Assembly (NCBI GenBank): GCA_022478985.1
Contig: JAKSZP010014543.1
Location: 1-64,000, forward strand
Origin: Massospora cicadina
Lineage: Eukaryota; Entomophthoromycota; Entomophthoromycetes; Entomophthorales; Entomophthoraceae
Length of the DNA stretch: 64,000 nucleotides
Direction of reading: 5' to 3'
The notes beneath the pieces are model-generated. The model saw only the letters and a list, made by a program, of their open reading frames with translations, was not told where the DNA came from and did not search any database. The translations under genes were made by a program, and so were the position numbers. Of the stretch, positions 23,857-34,989 are shown one piece after another. Position 1 is the first letter of the stretch, and every line of letters begins with the position of its first letter.

Positions 23857-24750
23857 GGTGACACTCTATAAAATGGATTCATGTACCAATTCCTGGAAGA
23901 TTCAGCCAGTTGTGAAAATGACACCAAGATGGAAACTAGCAACAAGGCCATCTCAGATTATTTTATCAGCCACCAAGGCTCCAAAGCTGGTACCTCTTAC
24001 TCCTGAAATCTTATCATAGTGGGGAAAGCTCATGCAGAAAAACTAATCATCCCAAATAGAGGTGAAGATAATTGTGGGAATTCAGCGGATCCTTGCTCAC
24101 TGGTGCTTGACGCCTGCTGTATTCCACAAAGATTTATGAAAATTTAAATAAATAAATAAAAGCGCTAATACAAATGTGATTTTTATAATCTTATCATCAG
24201 CGTGATAAAGGTAAAAGACCCCCTTGACATCTTATCATTTAGTATTTAAAGTACTTTGAGGGTTGAGGGGAATATGGGGATATGTTTTTAATAGCATAAC
24301 TGTGGCCAAATTAGAAAATATGAAGGAATAACATATCATAATATGGGAACTCACTTTAGGCAGCAGATCAAAGGAAGATAAATTCTTATTGGCCCAAATG
24401 TACCTGTGAGGTAACGTTTTTATGAACTTGAGCCAATCCCCATCTAAGAAATTTCTTGCACCTTGGGGGACCCCCACCAAGCCTATAAAAAGGGGGGTCC
24501 CACATAGGTGCATTAGAGGACTTCTTTGGGGTTGGGGAAGTGCCTTCCAATGATTTCCCCAAAGTCTGTGATGAAGTCAAAGTGATCCAACCATTGGATT
24601 TTACGTTTGGTGCCCATAGAGGTTTTGAACTAGAGTTACCCCAATTAATGGGGTTCCACTGAGAATTGGCCAGGAACTTTTGGCCAATTTCCTTGACTTC
24701 ATTATTTTATTATTATTAAAAAAACTCTTAACAAAATCAGAAAATTGCAA

Positions 24751-25887
24751 ATGGCTGACATTTCCCCTCTTTGGCTGAATTTGACCCAGGACATTCTTAT
24801 TATTCAGCTGTGAGGGAAAATATTTAACAATAATGCCTTGAACAAAGAGGAATCTTTAAACTATTTGGGACATTTGTGTTGAGATTGCAAGCCAGAAACA
24901 CTGAAATTACTCAGGAGACTTGGAAACTTAGAATGCAATTATCAACTGCAAATTTCTGAGTAGATAGTATGGCCAAAGACATAACGTCCAATCAATCTTT
25001 ATTTGAAGAAAAGCATGACAGCCTGAAAAACAAAGCTGCCAATACTCACCCAGCTTTGACATAAGAAAAAGAAAAAAAACTCTGCCCATTCAGCCAAAAA
25101 GTTTGGAAAAACAACTAAGGGCCAAATTCAAGCATCAGAATCCAGCAGTTCAGAGCAATATCAGGAAACTGAATCATTGAAAATTGATACTGATGCAGAA
25201 ACTAATATTTTGAACATCTATTTTACGCCTAGAATCCTGGCAGCAATTCTGACTCCAGATACTCCCCAACAGGAAAGAAGACTGATTATGAGCAATGATA
25301 CACCAAGACATTCAAGAAGTACAACCCCTATGCCCAAAGCATGGCAAGATGACTCCAAACCATTGGATTTACCAAAGTTCAATCAGGATGGGAACGTTCA
25401 CTCTTTCCTCAAGCTATTTGAAAAATCAATGAGGGGAGCATCAGACCATTCAAAAGGATTGGCATTGATCAACTCACTCGATGCCCATAGCTGTGACCTC
25501 ATTATGCCCTATTTGGGTGATGATTGGTCCTATATGGATGCCAAAATTTCAGTAACAAAACAATTTGGTGGGCCTGAGAAATTAGAAACCTGAAAAAGAG
25601 AGCTTCTTAATATTGAATCCAAGCATAATGTGTCTATTAAGGACTTTTTAGACATATTTTTCCATGAGGCACAAGTTCTGCATGGGTGCAATGCAATAGA
25701 CAAATTTGACGCTAAGATTTTAATGGAACATGCAGTTATGCCCTACCATGAACTGCACAATGTTATGATACCTGCATTCAATGAAAGCTTGGAAATCCAA
25801 GAGCTTACCAAATTACTTGAGAAGCTGTTCCCACAGTTTTCCAACCCTAATCAGCCTAAAGTCCATTTTTATAAAAAGGCTCAATAA
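24751..25887 (+). pseudogene. Gag of the gag-only element
   Basis: ATG at 24751 (MADISPLWLNLTQD) opens a frame broken by several stops up to about 25050. The better preserved parts are 25177-25593 and 25630-25887. The core has LDLPKFNQDGNVHSFLKLFE (about 25365) and MRGASDHSKGLALINSLDAH, then a helical part with VMPYHELHNVMIPAFN (about 25735). This matches the minus-strand gag at 48.6-49.1 kb (MVGASDTDKLATIMKALD, PYTELYQVLIPVLS). No zinc knuckle was found after it. Gag forms the particle; without pol it would need a helper element. Confidence 0.75.
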
Positions 25888-26065
25888 TCTGGCTGAGCAA
25901 AAAAAAGAAAGAAAAGAAAAAAACAGATGACAAAATATTAGCATCACATACCAAATAAAATATAGTAAAATATATCTAATAATAATAAGTATATAACCTA
26001 TAAAAATAAAAAATATATAATACCTAATTACTACTTTAGTTCACACTTGGGGTGAGGAGAGGATC

Positions 26066-26215
26066 CAACATCAGAATTGTCAGTAGTTTGGGCCAAAACT
26101 AACAATAAAAGGATATAACTCCAGAATCATCGGCAGTTTGAGCCAAAATTAACAATAAGAAAAGTAAACTCCAGATTTGTCAGCTGGTCAGACCAAAAAT
26201 AACAATGTCAATGAT
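26066..26215. repeat. Three tandem ~52-bp units before the polypurine tract
   Basis: Three successive units share the phrase TCAG/CGGC-AGTTTG-GCCAAAA-TAACAAT (ending near 26108, 26156 and 26207), each preceded by a CCA-A-C-TCAGAAT-like start. They lie between the gag end and the 3' LTR, in sequence that has no coding role. Confidence 0.6.
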
Positions 26216-26256
26216 CTGTGAAGGTTCATTGGGAATCATAGGGCTTATGTTCAAGT

Positions 26257-26270
26257 CAAGTGGGGGGATA
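26257..26270 (+). other. Polypurine tract
   Basis: TCAAGTGGGGGGATA directly precedes the 3' LTR start at 26271. Confidence 0.8.
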
Positions 26271-27622
26271 TGTCAGATTCTGTGGTTGACTCAAAAATAA
26301 ACCCTTCAACAACCTACAAATTGGGCCAATTTCCCTCCTAATGCTTAAACTAATAATCTAATTAAACCCTATTGCAATAAAACAGCTCAGGCTGATTATT
26401 GCAACATGGATTTAATTATATTACTAAAGCCTGGGCTGAATACCCCTGCATATTTAGGCCAATCTTCTCTGCAACTACTCACGTGAGTCAATCAAAACAA
26501 CATCAATTCAATTAACTATTCTATCAGTAGCTTGGGCCAAATACATTTGCACAGTTGGGCCAATTATTGCTGCCCCAAACCTCAGCAACCAGTCCCAATT
26601 AATTGGGACCAATATTAAGAAATCATATACAAAATTATTTGGGACTGACCCAAAGTTAATGTTTAAAAGTCCCCATGGATAATCAGACAAACAAAAAATG
26701 GAATCAATTTTCTATCTTGGGGCATATTTATGTCAGTACACATAATTAGCATGATAGCACTTGCATATAGACCAAACAAATGAGAGTACCTAGTGCTATT
26801 GAGAGGGCCAGTTGATATACTAATTAGGGAGTTGTTTACATCAGCAGTATGATGAAAACATATCTGGAGCTGGTCCTAAAATAATTTTCACATGTCAATA
26901 CATGTAACTGGCACAATAGCACTTGCACATGGACCACCTGAAAGGGGTTACCTAGTGCTATCAAGAGAGGCCTGCCAACATCCTGATTAGGGATACATCA
27001 TCTACTTTAATCAATACAAGAATTTCACATAAAATGTATTTGTTAGCTTATGATAAAACTCAAATCAAGAAGATCCTAGGACAATTTTGCATGCTTTTAT
27101 CACACTTTTTATACCTGAAATCCTCCCAATTTTGAGAGTATTTTGCCACCAATAAACCTAAGAAAAGGTCTCAGTTATATCAGTTCAAGGCCAAACTGAG
27201 GTGGTAAAATATCTGTTGAAATTCTGTGCTCAAATGTGGCCAGGAGATGCCCTAGAAGGATAAATACTGGCACCTGGTCTAATAAATAATTATCAAATAA
27301 TCTAGTCTAATAAAGGTCTATTTTATTTAAACCTCTTTCCAGTTTTTATCCTAAATTACTTTTGGAGAGTGTCAGCAAGCTGGGATCTTGAAATCCACAG
27401 CTTGTATCAAAACCTGCCTTAGAAGAAGTTCCCAATTACATTGGGAAAATTATACCCAAAATTGACCAGAAGAGTTGGGGCTATTTTAATCTGCCTAGTG
27501 AGTTTCCAAACAGTTAGAATACCGTAAACCACTGGCAAAATCAAGGATCATTTATAGGAACTTCATCCCAATTAAGCATTCAGGATATCAATTATCAAGC
27601 AAGCGGTTCTCAACTTTTGACA
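26271..27622 (+). repeat. 3' LTR of gag-only element
   Basis: Direct copy of 22487-23836, including the internal tandem duplication. It ends TTTTGACA at 27622. Confidence 0.9.
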
Positions 27623-27981
27623 CTTGACTTCATTAATCATTCAATCACGCTGGCCACTCATATCAGGAGTATATAATTCTTTTTATTATCTACTATATCA
27701 TTAAATTATCTTAACCTTTTCCCTTTAGAAGGTATTTTCTCATACAAGTCATACAAAGTAATTTAAGTTTTGCTAAAATCTTGATGTTTTTTCTTTAAAG
27801 GGCATCATCTTGAAAGTTAAGTATAGACTTAAGCTTTACTAAATAGGTGCAGCCTATAAAGGTTTAGCCTTTAAGGTTTGAGTCCATATTATAAACTCAA
27901 CATCTAATGGAGGTACAAAGTAGTGAATTCAGGGCTGCCATACTTATATAAATCAAGCCATATACAAACAAAGCTGGATAT

Positions 27982-30900
27982 TCAACCTGCATAAATTAAT
28001 AGATTTATTGGATGCCAACCGGATGAAAGTTTACCATCAAGCTTTCCCGCTAGGTCAACTAAAAGCTTCTTGACCCGGGCCAATCTGTTCTTCTGAAGCT
28101 CTGTCAATTCACTGGAAGGCTCATATGATGAGGGGCAAAGGATATTCTCCTCAGTAGGGAGAGGCTTAAACTTCCGCCTAGTTGAATAGTATGCATATTT
28201 GGGATGCTTGGGATGGAGGAAAGCCAGCTCAGTAGGATAGTCCAAGAGCAACTGGCTTTCAAAAGCCGCCCCCATCTCAGAAACTAGCCCAGCAATCCTA
28301 TCTATATACCCTTCAGTGCAAGTAGCTGAAAAGCTATATCGAATTGGTCCATCAATAGTCTCTAGTGGGATATATGGCAATGTCTCCTTCATCCTTTTGT
28401 AATGAGAATAATGTTCATTATTGGTATCAACAAAAGAAAACCTGCCATCAGAGCTAGTATTTGGCCAGAGCAAAGATTCTAGCAGCTGACCATGACGGAC
28501 AACAAAGGCAGCAGTATTATGCATTAATACAGATTTCTCAGTGGCAGGGGATGAACCAAGGGAAGACTCAGCTGCAACACAAGCGTTGCATATTTCATAT
28601 TCGGAGTTAGGAAAAGCAACTTTCCAGAGATAATAGACATGGTGGGGGTGGCCCGGTTGAAGGAATGGAAACGATTTGCTGAAAGCAGCTTTTTTGCACT
28701 CAAGAAGGAACTGCTGCAACTCTAAACCTGCTATTGAGGCTAGCCTAGCCAAAGCATCGATCACCAGCTTTTCAGGGCCTATTGGGAAAAGGGGATCATC
28801 AACACTAAAGCCTGATTCTTCCATAGGATAAATAGCAATTTGAGTATACTCCGCATGCAATGGGTGAGTAGGGGATAGAAATGGGAGCTCTTGGCGACAA
28901 TTAAAATGTGATTCAAACCAGGGAAACCTTGCCTGAAGCCAAGCACAAAGTTCCATACGTGGTAAAAAGGCGTCGACCCACTGAGAAGATTTGGAGGTGG
29001 CTGGCAGCTTTAGAGAAAAAGGCTTTTGATTTCCTCAGCAATAGGCAAGTCAGCAAACCAAAGCCTACTATCGCAGTTGACTTTAACTGGCTGACCTATT
29101 ACTCCTTGAACCTTAGACTGACCTTCACTATCAGGAGGTTCCGATTGGTTTAAGTGCAAACGTTTTGATTTTTGAAGTTGGTAAACCCTGGATAAGTAGT
29201 AGTTATGGTATGGATGGCCATAGTGAAAGAATGAAAGTTGCTTGCTGGGATTAATTAAGAGAGCCCATTGAAGCTGAGCATCTGAGCAAGTTATAGCACG
29301 AGCCACCCGATCTATGAATGGTTTCATATCGGAAGGAGGGACGGCTAGGGTATATTTGGGTTGTTCGGTAGCGTGCAAAAGCTCCTGAGACAGGCACTCA
29401 AGAAATTGTTGATAGCCACATCCCCAGGGAAGTAAAAAAGAAAATTGATCATCCATAAATAGAAGGCTGCGGAGCTGATGCTCAAGCTTAGGGCCATAAA
29501 TAGCAAACATCCTGGCAAATCTACTCGCCATTTTACAATCATCTAATGCCCCAACAGATTGCTTCGTGGTAGCCAAAGCAACCTTTTCTTTGTAGTTAGA
29601 ATAGTACATGTCCCAGGGCATTAAGAAAGAAAACTTGTCGTCAAGACAGAGTTTAACTTGAAGCTGTTTTTCAAACTCAGGCCCTCTAAGCGACACTTGG
29701 GAAGCCACCAAATGAAGCAGATCATCCTCAGAGTATCCACAGAATCTCTTGTTGCAGAGCTTTTTCTTCTTCCAGCAGTAGTACTTGTTAAGTGGACACC
29801 ACGGAAAAACAAACGCTAAGCCTTCATTGAGAAGGCTAGCATTATATACATAAGACTCAATCTTTTCCCCTAGCCTAACCACCTGCTGGCTAAGAATTGA
29901 TACCCATTGGTTGGTCTCAAATTCCTTCGCTGGTAGGACAAGATCGAGATCGTTGGTATCGGTATTTGATTGCTGGGTGCGCGAAACCTCTAGCTGCCTT
30001 AAATAAAAACTATGCAGTTTGTCCCACGGGAGTAGAAATGAAAATTCTGGAGTTGAGCTCTTTTCGGCTCGAAATTTCTGTTCAAATGTCGGGCCTTTAA
30101 AGGCTACTGCTTTAGCGAACAGAGCGATAAAATGCTTTTGGTCGGGCGCCAGGTGTGCAGGCTCATCGCTAAAGAAGTTAGGATGGGTAAGAAGAAATCA
30201 TGAATTATAATGCAATATACCCGCCAAGTTTGTTAGCTCCTGTGATAGGCTACAATCTTACAGTAAAACAAAAGCTTCCAGAGAAACGCTTTAAGCTAAA
30301 CACTAACCTTGGCCCACTCATTGAACTTGGTTCACAAACCTTTGGAGGGGGTAAAGGAACACATTCCGGGGAAGAACCCGCCTCAGGCTTGTTCTTAACG
30401 CCCAGTTCTTGGCCCTCTGTTTCACAGTAGGAGTACAGTCCAAGTTTAATTAGCGTCTTGACTTTTTGGAAAAAATCATGCAGCGGGTTATCCCTGTTAA
30501 GAAAGCCAAACTCAGCGAGGTTCCCCTGCCGACCTTGGATTTTGACTTCTAAAAGGGGATCTGAGCTAGCCACTATAAACTTTGCGGTCCTCTCTATCAC
30601 AAGGAGCTGTTTGAGCGTCCGCGGAACCGACATGCCCTTGGGGATAGGAAAAGAAAACTCGAGCTCTTCACCCACTGAGGCCTCTGAAGGAGCTGGTCTA
30701 CCTTTGTTGTCATAATCAAAGTCGTATAGCTTTGTGTTTTGGCCGGTTGAACTCCGGGAGCTACTCTTATTCGCTAAAAGCAAAATAAATACGAGAGCGA
30801 CCCAAAAGATAAAGGGATGCACGAGGCATCATGCTTCAGCCAAAAGGGGCAGTCTTACCGCTTTAGGTTACAAATTCTGGCAAACCGAGAAATGGACAAA

Positions 30901-31665
30901 AACTTGGGACAAAAACGCTTCCCGCCGCAAAAATAAAACCTACCAAGAAATTCCATCCGCTCTTCCTCCTCCATATCAAACAGCTCTTCTTCATCCGAGT
31001 CCAAATATTCATACCGAATTTGATTCAGCTGGGACTCGGAAGAGCCTTTGGCGTCAAACTTGACAGAGTCAAGAGAAGCCCCGTCCAATAGATTTCGTAC
31101 ATCGAACCTAACCAATTTAATTAACCATTAACGCGATTTAGAACCGTTACCTATCGAGGGTGATGCCGGGATAAACCAGTGAGGGCTTAACCCAGATGCT
31201 ACCCTTGCGACCCTCGGGTGAGTTTCCGTTGGCCAATAGGTCAAACGAGCCATTTTCAACGCTCTCCTTCAGGTCATAAAGCTTCGAGGTATAACCAAAA
31301 ACCAAAAGCTCCTGTTCAGTTGCCTTTTGGCGCTCCCGTCGACCTTTCGTCTTCCGGTTATGCACGCCAGCCCCTTGCTCCAAAGGTTTATTGGCCGACC
31401 CAAAAACTGGGTGGCTAAATTCCTTTTTGAGAAAGCCGGTGTCGTGAGATTTGTATGCAGCATCCTTGTGCCCCTCACGTAGTTGGCGAAGCTGCGCATC
31501 GTTCTCTGAGAGTAAGCGATCCGATCGAGATGGCTTGAGCTTCTTGTTGGGGATACCGGAACTGGAGGAATCGGTATCCGAGTTGTCGCTTGACGCAACC
31601 GAACTTTCATACCCAACCAGCTTTAGCTTAAATTTCTCTTCCTCGTAAGCTTGGGATTCACTCAT
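27982..31665 (-). CDS. SFSWAP-like splicing regulator with about ten SURP modules
   Basis: Homologue of the suppressor-of-white-apricot (SWAP) family, nuclear regulators of alternative splicing. Model: exons 31665-31151, 31107-30944, 30773-30308, 30168-29069 and 29000-27982. All introns are GT-AG, phases agree, and the total is 3264 nt (1087 residues). The N-terminal DRY_EERY-type domain has LLVFGYTSKLYD (residues 120-131); the exon 1/2 splice yields LDRFDVRNLLD (170-180), before an acidic E-rich stretch. SURP1 (about 283-339) follows a FSFPIPKGMSVP linker as in metazoan SFSWAP. Further SURP-like units lie near 393-442, 470-517, 532-578, 595-640, 663-712, 756-804, 826-877, 906-953 and 980-1026, with cores such as FSFLLPWDKLHSFY and FPFLQPGHPHHVYY. 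Units 3, 7 and 9 are degenerate. Known members usually have two SURPs and an RS region; no RS region is seen here. The last intron is the least certain. Confidence 0.85.
29001..29068 (-). other. Intron 4 of the SFSWAP-like gene (68 nt)
   Basis: Donor GTAGGC, acceptor GCTGCCAG; phase 1 fits on both sides. An alternative acceptor (CTTCTCAG at about 28981) is close by but gives a phase conflict with this donor. The split falls between SURP modules 6 and 7. Confidence 0.55.
30169..30307 (-). other. Intron 3 of the SFSWAP-like gene (139 nt)
   Basis: Donor GTTAGT, branch-like CCTAAC, acceptor TTCTTTAG; phase 2 matches on both sides (CCAAG joined to CGATGAG). It separates SURP1 from the remaining modules. 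Confidence 0.75.
30774..30943 (-). other. Intron 2 of the SFSWAP-like gene (170 nt)
   Basis: Donor GTAGGT after ..GAATTTCTTG, acceptor GCTTTTAG before CGAATAAG, phase 1 on both sides. A second donor-like site, GTAAGA near 30859, lies inside; using it puts a stop in frame. Confidence 0.6.
31108..31150 (-). other. Intron 1 of the SFSWAP-like gene (43 nt)
   Basis: Donor GTAACG and acceptor GGTTAG. Removing it joins GATAG to GTTCGAT and recreates the family motif DRFDVR across the junction, which is strong support for the splice. Confidence 0.85.
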
Positions 31666-33300
31666 CAAATATCGTATTATAAGTTATTTGCGTAAGTGGG
31701 TTTATGTCGTGATGGCTCAAGTTTAAGATAACTTTATGAAAGATGTGACAGCTTTGGATTTGAATCAAGATTTCAACATTTCGCCGAACAAGCTGATCAG
31801 CAGATTGGTGAATGCTTGGGGAAGTAGCTATTATTGCTCGAGAGCAATCTCTTAAACTAGTGTGCAATATCAGCACAAGAGGCCTCTAACGTTTATTCGT
31901 GGAGTCGAACTTGGGACGTATACCTACCGAGCAAATGGGGATAGGCGAAATTGGTCAATTTGAAACCCAATGTACTAAAATCCACTGACCAATAGTTTTC
32001 TCTAATTAATTGGGTTGTTTTATTTAGATTAGGGTTTGTCTAGTATCATAAAATTTAACACCCTTTTGTGATCTAGTCATTAAAATTCCCTAGTCTGGTA
32101 CTCCAATAATATAAAGTGACAAATCAGACTCAAGCCTCCACAGTGGTCAGACAATGCTAATATCTGTTATCCATTGCCTCTTAGCTAACGCATTGTCAGC
32201 AAGGTCAACTTTGGTGTAATTTCATTAGTTTTATAACATTTTAATTATATTTTTATTACCATGTATAGAATTTTAGTATAAATTTATGCAGTATATAAAA
32301 GATAGTCCACATGAATGAATTTTTGTATAATAGATATACCTTTTATATAGCTATGTTTTTCTGCCAATAACTAACTTATCAATTTTTCTGTTATCAGTAG
32401 ATTTTTCCTTGAGTATAAAAACTAAATACCTCAGTAGCTAATAGATATAAACCTAATATCAGCAGAGTTTTCTTGACAGATATAAACATAAGGAGCTCAC
32501 TAATTGATGTCCTGCATCTACCATGTGAAAAGATATTTGAATCTAAGATATGGAGTCTATAAGCTTCTGAAATTAATTTTTTATCATAATTACAAGTTTT
32601 AATAAAATTAAGATTAATTTTTTAAAGGCAGATAATTTATATTAGTTTCCAAATCTTATTACTCTAAGTATATATTTCCATTTAAGGAATAAGTTATATA
32701 ACCTTTCTAACTAGTTGGATAAGTAAAATACCACTAAGTAATTTTATTAAAGCTTATCCCCAAGATCTACAGTTCCCAGGGATTTGAAGGGTTTTGTTGC
32801 CAACTTACATGATAATTTGGTTACAGGCTATGTTAGTGAAAACCAGCATTAATAGCAGTGCTTGATACCAATATACTAATAAATCATAAAGTCAGTATGA
32901 AAGACATTAGAAAGCTCTGATAAAATGTATATATATTAGTACATATTTCATTACAAGATAGCGTTAGCCTAAGGAGAACCATCAAGCTTTATTTTAATGA
33001 TAAACCTAATTTAGGAAAATATATACTGCACTAAAAAGCTAAAATTTTTCTAATGTTTAATTATACAATATAAATGAGACTATAAACTGATAGTCAGTTT
33101 TAAAGTATATATCACTTAATCATATACACTTGAAGTTCAAGCAAATATAAAGTAAAAAAGAAAGTAGTTATCTATATCTTTTAAAAATACAATCTTATAA
33201 AAAGGCATAGTAAACTGGCACATTGAAATTATACATTATTTTAATAATACTGGAAGCTCAAACCTTTCAGCTGGATAGGCCTTACACCCATTCTGGACAA
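31666..33300. other. AT-rich upstream spacer of the host gene
   Basis: It contains the region upstream of the host ATG at 31665. A tRNA-like piece lies at 31890-31935 on the minus strand: an A-box-like TGCTCGGTAGG followed closely by a B-box-like AGTTCGACTCC, with no room for an anticodon arm. The rest (31.99-33.3 kb) is very AT-rich without ORFs. No TATA box could be chosen with confidence. Confidence 0.3.
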
Positions 33301-33889
33301 AAGATGGACCTAAACCCTAAGCCCATCCTTTGGTGGAGAAGAAGGATCTAGAAGATGTGGCAGATGAACGCTGGATAACAGTCTTTCCATTTAGGAAAAT
33401 AACCCAGGTACCTATACTTTACCCCAATGTCCCTAAACAAGATCAAATAGCTTGTAATAGAGATTGTTCAGGCTAGAAAGCACCCGCTGATGCCCACTTC
33501 ACAAATAACCAATATCCATATTTTCTTATGTGGTTTCTCAAGACAGATAGTATTATAGAAGGTAGCCTCAGATAGATATTAAAAACCTCATTAATCACAA
33601 GTTAATTGATCAAATAACCCAGAAATGCTTGGAAACAATTCTGGGTAAACCATGCACCTCAAAAACACCTATCAAAGTTTGACATCATATCTATAATCTA
33701 AAAAATGTGGCAATTGTGCATATCAAACTCAATCATCACAAATGTGCCAGGATGCATGACTTGAGTGTTCTGGAGCTTTACATCCACTGGTATTCTTATT
33801 TAGAACTAGGCCTTTGGCAAGATATTAGGAGCTTGGTCAGATCTACTGATGAGCATCCTTTGATCATGTAGATGTTCATTGTTGTTGAT
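33301..33889. other. Spacer with a small relic of the DERWITV frame
   Basis: At about 33350-33400 the plus strand encodes EDVADERWITVFP, corresponding to the DEHWVTAL block in the chromovirus LTR. The similarity is confined to this block. The remainder shows nothing recognisable up to the LTR-like repeat at 33890. Confidence 0.3.
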
Positions 33890-34335
33890 GAGACTGAAAA
33901 CATTTCAGAAGATCATTCTTGACCAGTGGAATTCTGGAAATAACCACAAGCTGGTGGAGGTACAGGCAACCAATCCACCGTGGATGAGAGCAAACAAGGC
34001 CCTTTTATACATGTGGGCAGGTCAAGCAATTCTCAGAAAAGTAGAGATGAAGTTATACAAAATAACTTTTTCCCTGCCAAGCTAATAGATTTTATTTATA
34101 AAGATGATGACTCTGCTAAAATTCCCTATGAAAACTGACCCTTATATACCTTTTAAGGCCAAAATAATTTGCATTCTGTCAATAACAATATATGATGAGC
34201 ACATAAAATTACGCTGGCAAGAGCATCTGAAGTTTGAAGGTGATTATTATCATATCAAGTAATCAGCCAATTTTTGAGTCACTCAAAACCATGATGTAAG
34301 GTGCATCACAGGAGCACCATCACTCAAACCTGAAG
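33890..34335 (+). repeat. 5' LTR-like repeat, level 1
   Basis: It parallels 54845-55285 over about 440 bp. Shared phrases include ATAACTTTTTCCCTGCCAA/ATAATTTTTTCCCTGCCAA, CAAAA-AATTTGCATTC and AATCAGCCAATTTT-GAGTCACTCAAAA. Ends are approximate and no primer binding site was found after it. Confidence 0.7.
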
Positions 34336-34989
34336 TTGAGAAGTATACTACCTAATTTAGTAATTAAACAATATTAAAAGAAGATAATGTAGCCTAAACC
34401 TGATGTGGAAATTATCATAAAAGCCCCTGAACATCTGGGTCAGGTTAATCACTGCAAGATGAAGCTCAGTTATAAGAATTATCCCAAATGGATGAAGCTA
34501 CCAAAGCAGCAGTCAGAAGGCATCTGACTAGGGGATACTGAAAATCCTCTAAATAAAAAGCTTAATTTCTTATTAATTTTAATATTTCATTTACTTTTAT
34601 ATCTTGGTTAGCCCTTAAAGTATAAGATTCTTCACTTTTATCTTATCAACTTTCTTTCCACTGAATCTCAAGTGTTTTCTCTTACTTTTACTTATAGTTG
34701 TTTAAGTGATTTAATTGCCAGTAACCAGTCTAGGATTAACAAAAATACAGAATACAGTCACCAGTATAGTATTAACCAAATATACAGAATACAGCAACAA
34801 GTCTAGGATCAACCAAATACAGCATAAGTACCCAGCCAGAGTTCTTCTCTGTTTGGAAGAAGACATTATCTATTGCGGATACCTTAGAGCTGAGCTGCCA
34901 AGGGAGAGGTTGGATTGTCTTTTATTTAGTATTAAGGGCTAACGTACTACAAACATGTCTAAGAGTGTCTAAAAGAGTTTTTCTTTGGG
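34336..34989. other. Leader region of level-1 element
   Basis: It lies between the 5' LTR-like repeat and the first gag coding. At 34715-34830 a unit of about 35-40 bp (TCTAGGATTAAC-AAATACAGAATACAG-like) is repeated roughly three times in tandem. No other feature was seen. Confidence 0.4.

Larger units (their letters stand above)
22487..27622 (+). mobile_element. Gag-only LTR retrotransposon, probably non-autonomous
   Basis: Direct LTRs of about 1350 bp (22487-23836 and 26271-27622) enclose only about 2.4 kb. The interior has a primer binding site (23839), a 900-bp leader, a decayed gag (24751-25887), a short tandem repeat and a polypurine tract. No protease, RT or integrase sequence is present and there is no room for it. 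The flanks TTTGG and CTTGA are not a convincing duplication (two mismatches of five). Its Gag resembles that of the minus-strand element at 44.5-49.7 kb, a candidate mobilising family. Confidence 0.85.

Noticed and set aside
30855..30945. Extending exon 2 of the SFSWAP-like gene to the donor-like GTAAGA near 30859.
   Set aside because: Joining that donor to the exon 3 acceptor gives an immediate stop, whereas GTAGGT at 30943 preserves phase and the family linker.
33301..33325. CCTAAACCCTAAGCCC as a telomere-like repeat.
   Set aside because: Only one imperfect occurrence; no tandem array.
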